In this document: positions 56,741 to 64,000 of the stretch, piece after piece
How the letters are laid out: the number at the start of each line of letters is the position of its first letter
Position numbering within the stretch: the stretch's first letter is position 1
DNA from: Triangularia verruculosa
Taxonomy: Eukaryota > Ascomycota > Sordariomycetes > Sordariales > Podosporaceae
Direction: 5' to 3'
Assembly (NCBI GenBank): GCA_033296885.1
Contig: MU863945.1
Span: forward strand, 124,001 to 188,000
Length of the DNA stretch: 64,000 nucleotides
The notes under the pieces: generated by a model
The model's input: only the letters and a program-made list of their open reading frames with translations
Told to the model about the DNA's origin: nothing
Database searches by the model: none
Translations under genes and position numbers: made by a program

Positions 56741-59700
56741 TTTTGTCAGTACTATTTTTTATTGATTTTTGGTAGCTGTTGTTGTGGGTTGTGGTGGTGG
56801 AGATTTTGGAAATGCTTCACCAAAATGCTTGGCGAGCGTTTTGATATCTGCTTTCGTAGCGGCAGTTGGAACCCGGCTGCCAGCCACCCGGGACCAGCTG
56901 TGGCAGTCGGGAACCAATCAGGCGTTTACCTTGGGTTGATGTGATACTGAGTGATTGACGCAGAAAAAAGGGGAGAGAATATGCATGAATAAACTGTTAT
57001 CAAGTATCAGCGGTAGCATTGTCCTCCTTTCTGTGACGAGAGCAAACCCCGCCAGCCAGATATTGGGCAGGAAGAGGGCGCATAAGAAACAGCTGCGATG
57101 TTCTCATCTCGAGCCGTTCCAAATAGAGCACGGAAACCTAGGATGAAAACGATATCCCCGCTCGCATGAAATTCTTCGGTCGTTTTAAGAACATGTCGAA
57201 TCGAATCTGCAGGGCTAATCCAACGGTTTTACAGAGTTACTCTGTCGTCGTCGGTCAGACCGTATTGTGGAGTGTGTTTTGAGCCATGCCTCTGTTTGAT
57301 GTTTCGACGGTGTCGAAATCACACTCTGCGTTTGGTGTTGGAGCTTTGAGACCAGGGCTGCTCGACAAGATGAGTGGAACGACGATGAAATGTGAAATGA
57401 GTGGTCTGTGTCGTGATTCCGACGTGCACACCTTGAAGTCAACGCACCTGATGCCACCCACCGCAGGTGCCTGTTGATCGATTGCTATGGAAGGGTCAGT
57501 CGAACCGGGGGAACTTCCGGGGCCCATGATGCCTGCCCCCGGCTCGCCCGGACCCTGGGCATCTTCAAGATAGGTTAGTTCCGTCCATAGACCCAACCAC
57601 CGGCCCCTCGGTAAGGACGCCGAGGAGGGGCAATCATCATGGGTTGAGATTTTGGAGGGGTTGGGAAAGATGATGGGGAAGTGAAGCATCTGGCAATGGC
57701 TGGATTTGCAAAAGATGACCTGTTGCGTTGGGGCGTTTGATGGCCACCGCGTGGTTTGTTAGGATGATCCGCCGTGTTCGTCGCCAGCGGCGGCAAGAGT
57801 CGATCTAGACATCTGCCGATAAACGGACCACCGGTAGGCCAGCCTGAGCGTCTGCTGTTTCCTGTCTTGGTATGGATATTCGTGTTTCTTTTGCTACGGG
57901 CTGGGTTTCAGTATGGTGTGTCGTCAACCCGTTGCCATGGTACGTCGCTAGCTAGCGGTTGGAGGCGAGGCTGAAGTAGCGTCGCGCCGTCTCCGCGCCG
58001 TGATGTCTTGTCGTTTGTGTCGCTGAGCGTCATGACGGTCTACTTGCAGCTCACAGATTTCCAGGTGGAAGAAGGCAACTGCGTCCCGAGTAAATTCAAT
58101 CCTGTTGGTAAAATCGAGTTCAGGCTGTTCCACTTTGTAGATATCTCCAATCATGACCATAGCCAGAGAATGCGGTGCCACCTGTACTGCACAGTATCAA
58201 ATTAGTGAGTGGTCAGAGGTGATGGCCCATTGGGTGTCACACAGACACAGCCTTGAGAACGTCGGGAAAACCGGACGTGACCTGGCTAGGAACCAGGGGA
58301 AACCTGTGTGTAGCCAGTACCCCGGAAATTAACACGATATCTCGGGATCTCGAGGTGTGAGTGATAAAGCTCCAGGTTTCTAGAACGTCAGAACCATGGT
58401 AATATATGTAGCGTAGTGGGGACCCAAGAGGTACCAAAAAGGTGATTCGACGTCCAAAAAGGAAGCGTACCTGCGCATCCAATCCGCTGCCACCCACCAC
58501 TTGTCGGGAAACAGACACTGTACGTTACGGCGGTAGGCCGTCACGCCGTCCGCCAGAGTTGTGCTTCTCCGAGATTGGTAATCACGACGAGAAGCAGTAT
58601 GACGGTAGTCTCATTTGAGCAGCTCCATCAATATCAAGATGCCATCGTGTGGTGGTCCGAATGGAGTGAATTGGCGTCTTGGCAGAAGAAGACTTGTGAT
58701 GGGGAAAGGAAGCCAGGGTGAGCGTGTGGGGCCCGAAACATGAACTGGTAAAATTAGGACGAGGCATTATTGGGAACGCCTTCCCTCGATTCTTTCGTGA
58801 AATCCGGAGGTTCCATGCTGTGTGCAGTTCTGGCAGAGCAGGGCAGAGCAGCATGAGGACCGGTTGCAGGGCGGGCAGTTCCTGAAACATTAGAGCTTGA
58901 TGAAGCTCCCGCTCCCGTCCATCCTGCCTCTGTCTCGCTGACAGTCCCGCCTACCCTCTTGGTGCAGCCAAGCCCGGCCACGAGTTTTGCAACGGACACC
59001 CTTTTTGGTCTGAAATTCACCATGATACCGTCATGACCAGTCCTCCCCCACAATCTTTCAAGCCACCAGCTCTACCGAGTGCAAAACCGTTCTGACTTCT
59101 GATGTTTGAGTGCGGGGCCTGGCGGGGATCACCAGCCACTGACCACTGAACGGTGTGTGCTGGCACTGAGGAGTTTCCCTCGGTGGGAGATGCCATTGGT
59201 TCTGTATCAAAACAGCCCTTGGCAACAGCCGAGCTCGAGTTGCGAGCCCACAGAATGTGGATGTGATGCAAAGTCTCTCCCCTCTCGTCAAATATTCATA
59301 TTCGACAATAATAATAGCACATGCGGATATATGCGGAGCCAGCCAGCCCGTAACGACTTGAATTATCCGCAAACCGCAAACCGCAGACCGTAACGGTTGT
59401 TTGGACGACTCGAGAATCAAAACACCACAGGAACAAAGTTGCCGACAACCGCCCGAAACTGGACCTGGACCTTCGGTATCGACGAGCAGCGTGACAGCTT
59501 CAGATCTTTCTTCTTGGAGCGACGGTGCTATTTCTTCTTCGACCCTGGTCTCTCACATCTTAGCCCAAATTGCGCTCGAGAAAGAGCAGCGTTGCTCCGA
59601 ATCACTAGCGAAATTGGGTCCCCTATCGTTTTTTCTCGAAGACACCCCAGCCCCAGCAATTCATGCTAAGAGAACGGACCCATCTCCCAGAGCGCACACA

Positions 59701-60772
59701 GCGGGCCCTCCTCTCACACGCAGCCAGCGCCCCGACGATTGTTGTGCAAAAAAACAGTTCACCGTCCACCGCCATCCTGTTGCACTCGTTCGTCCCATGA
59801 GAGAGCAAGCCGTGTCTGTGTCTGCAATTCCGGAATACTGGCCCGTTCGTCCCTCGACGACTCTGTAACGGACTCTACCATTCACACACGCGACGCTGTC
59901 TGCGAACGGCGCAGTGGCAGACGGAGAACTGAGACCCCTTCAGCTCTCTCGCTCAGCACACTCAGCACACTTATGCACAGGGCAGTGAGACCACCACCGC
60001 ATCCGCTGTATACTGGGTGACACCGCTCACCACCGACTCTCTCACACCCCCCCGACGCTGTCTTGACTTTGACAGTTTCGCAATCGCCAGAGTCAATATC
60101 CATCGACAGGGTAAACAAAACCCACTGCCTTTTTGCCCCCCTGGAGTCAATCTTTTGGGCCATTTCTTGCATCCATCCATCCATCCATCGCTTCGGTTCG
60201 CGCTAGGAGGCCTGCTGTTACGCCCGCAAGCTCCTTTTTCCTGGCCCTTGTCCTCGTCCCACACTCCGGCAACCCGAGAGAGAGTCACGGTCGTCCTCGG
60301 CCGTCTTCCCTGCCATTCTCGACAGGACATCTTTCCACAATACACTTCTGTCATTTCATGTCGCTCATTAACCAAGCTCTATTCATTCGCTCCTTTACAA
60401 CAACAACTCCAACTGCCTACGCTCCTTGCCAGCCACACGCTATTATCTAACATCCACACGGTCCGCTCCTCGTCGCGACTTCCCCACCACTGCTTCAACT
60501 ACACCACCGACGACGACGCCTCGACCCTCGGCGCGCTTGCGATAGTTGCTTCTGTCATACCCGGCATATTCGTCCCGCACTGAATGCCCCGATAAAAGTA
60601 TACTGCTCTTCAAAGAGCCTGTTTCCACTTGCGACTTGGCACTCTCCGCGCTCGCTGCGCGCAACTGGTTGTGTGTTGGCTGGTTCCGGCGCCGATCCAC
60701 TGAAGAGTTCGAGCGAGTCCTCGAATACCAACCCTCGAACCGGACAACCACCATCACATACTTTCCATCATC
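56741..60772. other. Intergenic, 4 kb, with long upstream region of the Ime2-type kinase gene
   Basis: No gene is supported at 56741-59390; frames are short and overlapping. From about 59400 to 60772 the plus strand becomes C/T- and CA-rich and looks like promoter plus a long leader of the kinase gene. It includes a CATC repeat (about 60172-60189) and several short upstream frames. An open frame at 59401-59868 lacks an ATG. Confidence 0.5.
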
Positions 60773-63227
60773 ATGACTGTCGCTCAGGACGTGACCCGCC
60801 GCGGGTCTGCCCAGCTCGTCACCAACAATGGGCTACCCCTCGAAGATAGGTTCGAGGTGCTGAAGGAGATTGGGGATGGCAGTTTTGGAAGCGTCGTTCT
60901 CGCTAGAGTACGAACGGCGGGCGCCAGTGTGGCCCGTCGTGGTACAGTGGTATGGTTTATTCTTATTTTATTTCCACTGATCAAGTTCTCATTCTGATCA
61001 TCAACCGCAGGTCGCCATTAAGACGATGAAGAAGACTTTCGAGTCATTTCAGCCATGCCTGGAATTGAGGGAGGTTGTGTTCCTGAGAACACTGCCCGCT
61101 CATCCTCATTTGGTTCCAGCTCTTGACATCTTTTTGGATCCTTTCACTAGAAAGCTTCATATTGCCATGGAGTACATGGAGGGCAACCTCTACCAATTAA
61201 TGAAGGCTAGGGACCACAAGTGCTTGGACAATGCCAGTGTAAAGAGCATTCTGTACCAGATCATGCAAGGCTTGGAGCACATTCACGCTCACAGCTTTTT
61301 CCACCGCGATATCAAGCCAGAGAACATTCTTGTGTCTACTTCAGCTCATTCGGATTTTACCAACTCTTTCAGACGCTATTCGGCTCTTGTTACACCACCA
61401 TCGACACCTCCCTCTTATACTGTCAAGATTGCCGACTTTGGCCTTGCTCGCGAGACGCATTCAAAGCTGCCCTACACTACCTATGTCTCTACCCGGTGGT
61501 ATCGCGCCCCTGAAGTATTATTGAGGGCGGGTGAGTACTCCGCTCCAGTGGATATCTGGGCCGTCGGTGCTATGGCTGTTGAGGTGGCTACCCTCAAGCC
61601 TCTCTTCCCCGGTGGAAACGAGGTTGATCAAGTCTGGAGGGTATGCGAGATCATGGGAAGCCCAGGAAACTGGTACAACAAGGCCGGTGCTCGTGTTGGC
61701 GGTGGGGAATGGAGGGAAGGAACCCGCCTCGCTGGAAAGCTCGGTTTCTCGTTCCCCAAAATGGCGCCGCACTCCATGGACACCATCTTACAGACTCCTC
61801 AGTGGCCTTCGTCGCTCAGCCAGTTCGTTACTTGGTGCTTGATGTGGGACCCAAAGAGCCGGCCTACGTCTACTCAGGCACTTGCTCATGAGTACTTCGC
61901 CGACGCTGTTGATCCTCTGCGCCCAAAGTCTTCGACATCCAAGATTCTGGGCCGCAAGCAGTCTGACATCAGCAGGGGAAAGGACTCTAATGCAACCACG
62001 CCAACCGCTACATCGAAGCCGTCTTCGTGGTTCAGAAAATCACTGATCGGCCGTTCAGAGAGCGTCGAGGTCATGGCCGTTCCGCAACCCGCTCCCAAAG
62101 AAGCACCAGCCCCCCCTCGCCCGGCCCCGATCATCCCAACTGTCGCCCCCGTCGAGCCACCACAGCCAGTGGTGCCGAATCCACGACCCACTGTTGCGAA
62201 AAGAGCGACCTGGACAAATGGTCCTTCAAATGTCGCGCCAATGCCAATTCTGCCCACCATCCGCCCTATCTCACCTCTGTCGCAGACTGTCACAGCCCAG
62301 CCTGCACCAGTATACAATGACGCCTATGCGAACGCAGTCCAGAGAAACGCACCGGTTCAAGAGAAGAGCTCCAAGAAGATTGGCAGGCAACTCTCGGTAC
62401 AATCAAGCACCAATCACTACGCTGAACTTCACAGGCAACAGGCAGAGCGAGCTCTCAATGGACAGTCCGGCTTGGTGTCGCCACCAAGTGGACACAAGGA
62501 GAGCTTCTTCTCGCATCTCCGCAAAAGAGCGAGAAGATTCTCGGGTAGACATCAGACGCCCATGTCGCCCACTTCTGACGACTTGGAGGCTCAGGCAGGC
62601 TGTGGACCATGGGCGAGCAACCGTTCATCGATGGTGATCGACAGCCCGGCCCCTATCCCCGTTCCAAAAGACACGTATGAGTCCCTCGATAAGACCCTTC
62701 GCGAGGGACAGCAAATGGCCGAGGTACCTCCTGCGCCACCGGCCCATCAAGTGAATCAACTAACGCCAAGCGGTAATCTCAAGCGCCACCACTCACTCCC
62801 CCACCACCAGCCAAGATCGGTCGATAATTTACTTGTTGCCTCCCGAGCTACCGGCCCCATCTCTAGCAGGACACGAAGGGCCCAAGCTGCACATGGCGTC
62901 AACCAATACGATGACCCAAACGAAGAGGACGAGCTCCTCGACGAAGCCTTGACCTCCGCCCACCGCGCCATGAAGCGACTCGAGAACGAGAAGCCTTTGA
63001 GGCAATCGGCCAGCAATGTCGTATTGACGAACCCCTACCCAACCCCTTCACCTTCGGCCAGCGGAAACGTCATGCTGTTTGGTGATGGCAAAGAAGCTGT
63101 CACCCCTAAGCCGCTGAACTACGACAAGAAGGCTGCCGAATACAAGTGGCCCACTCCCCCTTATGACGAAGGTGACTGGGCAGCTTCGGCGTCGGCCAGC
63201 ATCTGGGCGGCGGGCAATCGCTTCTAA
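60773..63227 (+). CDS. ime-2: Ime2/RCK-type protein kinase
   Basis: Two exons, 60773-60949 and 61011-63227, joined across a 61-nt intron (GTATGG...CCGCAG, phase 0) to give 797 aa. The kinase domain spans about residues 27-350 with all catalytic marks: GDGSFG (34-39), VAIK (Lys 63), HRDIKPEN (157-164), DFG (201-203), an activation loop with the TxY pair Thr 215-Tyr 217 in PYTTYVSTRWYRAPE, and a 25-residue insert between the catalytic loop and DFG. This arrangement fits the RCK family (yeast Ime2, human MAK/ICK). In yeast Ime2 drives meiosis; in Neurospora and Aspergillus homologues instead tune sexual development, light response and, with NDT80-type factors, protoperithecia formation. The C-terminal 440 residues are Pro/Ser-rich and disordered. 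The reading frame is intact. Confidence 0.94.
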
Positions 63228-64000
63228 ATCGCGACATTTCTTCTCATGGTATCTCGGTGACGGCGGCGAAAATAAAAGTCTTGTTTTTTTTGGCTGGGTT
63301 TCATCGAATGGTGTTCTAGGATGGGAGGTTCATACTCGATTTGGTCGCATCGCTCATTCTCGACTCTGCCAAACGACGGCGGATATTTTCAGATACAAAG
63401 CTTCTCTGGTTCGGATTTGGTTGTGGAAGCTCTTTTTCAGTCTTTGATCTTGCAAATACCCCCAAGGATGTCTGTTGCCTTGTCGAATGCTGGATTTTAA
63501 TATCTTGTGGCTTGTTTCTTTTTACTGTCTTTTTCATATTTCTGAATTTCTGTCGTTTCAATACCCCCATATAGATTGTGTGAGGAAATTGGGATATTCG
63601 GGTCCTTCTCCAACTGCACAGCCAGCCTGAGTCGGGTTGTGTCATTTTGTCACCTACTTGCTTTGGTTGTTTGGCAAAGTCATCATCATATCATTTGGCG
63701 TCTACATGTATCGTCGAAGATGCTTTTCTCATTTCCTATGTTAGAGTTGAAGAAAGAAGGGACGCGGGGGGAGAGAACAAAGGGACTTGGCTCGTTTTTG
63801 TTGTTTACAAACGCACATATCACAACTACACACACGCACATGGTTTTTTTGGGGGAACAGCGGCCGGCTGGATTTATGGCTGGCTGTTGGGTTTATCTTT
63901 ACAAAGTATCATTTTTATTACCATTATTACTCACCTCGACATATAAGTTTACATACCTAACCTTCACATTTTTTACTTATTTGTCATATGAAGCGCTACA
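63228..64000. other. Kinase 3-prime flank to window end
   Basis: T-rich 3-prime region. Only short frames; no RNA gene or repeat is seen. The next gene, if any, lies beyond the right edge. Confidence 0.5.

Noticed and set aside
59401..59868. 156-codon frame upstream of the kinase gene
   Set aside because: It starts at TTG and has no ATG near the start, although the middle part (SHILAQIALEKEQR) looks somewhat protein-like. It is best read as leader or promoter.

Overview
The window is nuclear DNA of a filamentous ascomycete, most likely a Sordariomycete and probably Sordariales. The evidence is short introns (mostly 52-75 nt) with GTATGT/GTAAGT-type donors, Pezizomycotina versions of housekeeping proteins (Tfb4, Rgp1, Cyc8/RCM-1, Rpl3, an Ime2-type kinase), a lone 5S rRNA gene of the dispersed Neurospora kind with a TATA element at -29, and no operons. 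I find no transposon, RIP-degraded repeat, CRISPR array or secondary-metabolite backbone gene. Intron boundaries were worked out by hand from splice signals, reading frame and family knowledge. Homology statements come from memory of the families, not from a search.

Layout. 1-6 kb: start of an UNC-45/She4/Cro1-like myosin chaperone (cut by the left edge), TFIIH subunit Tfb4, a three-exon DUF866 zinc protein, and a large putative mitochondrial PPR-like protein. 8.5-10.1 kb: a strongly codon-biased secreted Thr/Ala/Val-rich protein. 10.7-16.9 kb: Rgp1, tRNA-Trp and a predicted pseudokinase. 19.5-27.3 kb: a small-molecule and metabolism stretch with a DHA1-type MFS exporter, an inositol/sugar transporter, a membrane-anchored short-chain dehydrogenase and a GFA-fold zinc protein. 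28.6-30.9 kb: a five-exon LisH/WD40 protein of the Sif2/TBL1 class. 34.0-35.2 kb: a TMEM115-type Golgi membrane protein. 35.2-43.8 kb: 8.6 kb with no convincing gene. 43.8-46.7 kb: the Cyc8/Ssn6 (RCM-1) corepressor. 47.5-53.1 kb: ribosomal protein L3 and three uncharacterised genes. 54-57 kb: tRNA-Gly, a small secreted cysteine-rich protein and a 5S rRNA gene. 60.8-63.2 kb: an Ime2-type protein kinase behind a long leader.

The genes do not form one pathway. Two chromatin co-repressor components (Sif2/TBL1-like and Cyc8-like), two vesicle or Golgi genes (Rgp1, TMEM115-like) and two kinase-fold genes (one probably catalytically dead, one intact) lie here, but I see no common control. No clearly new multi-gene system is visible. 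The best leads are the pseudokinase, the gene-free block upstream of the Cyc8 gene, the enriched nonamer TACGGAGTA, the micro-exons, the in-frame intron of the dehydrogenase, and the lineage-type genes at 51.4-53.1 kb and 54.7-55.4 kb.
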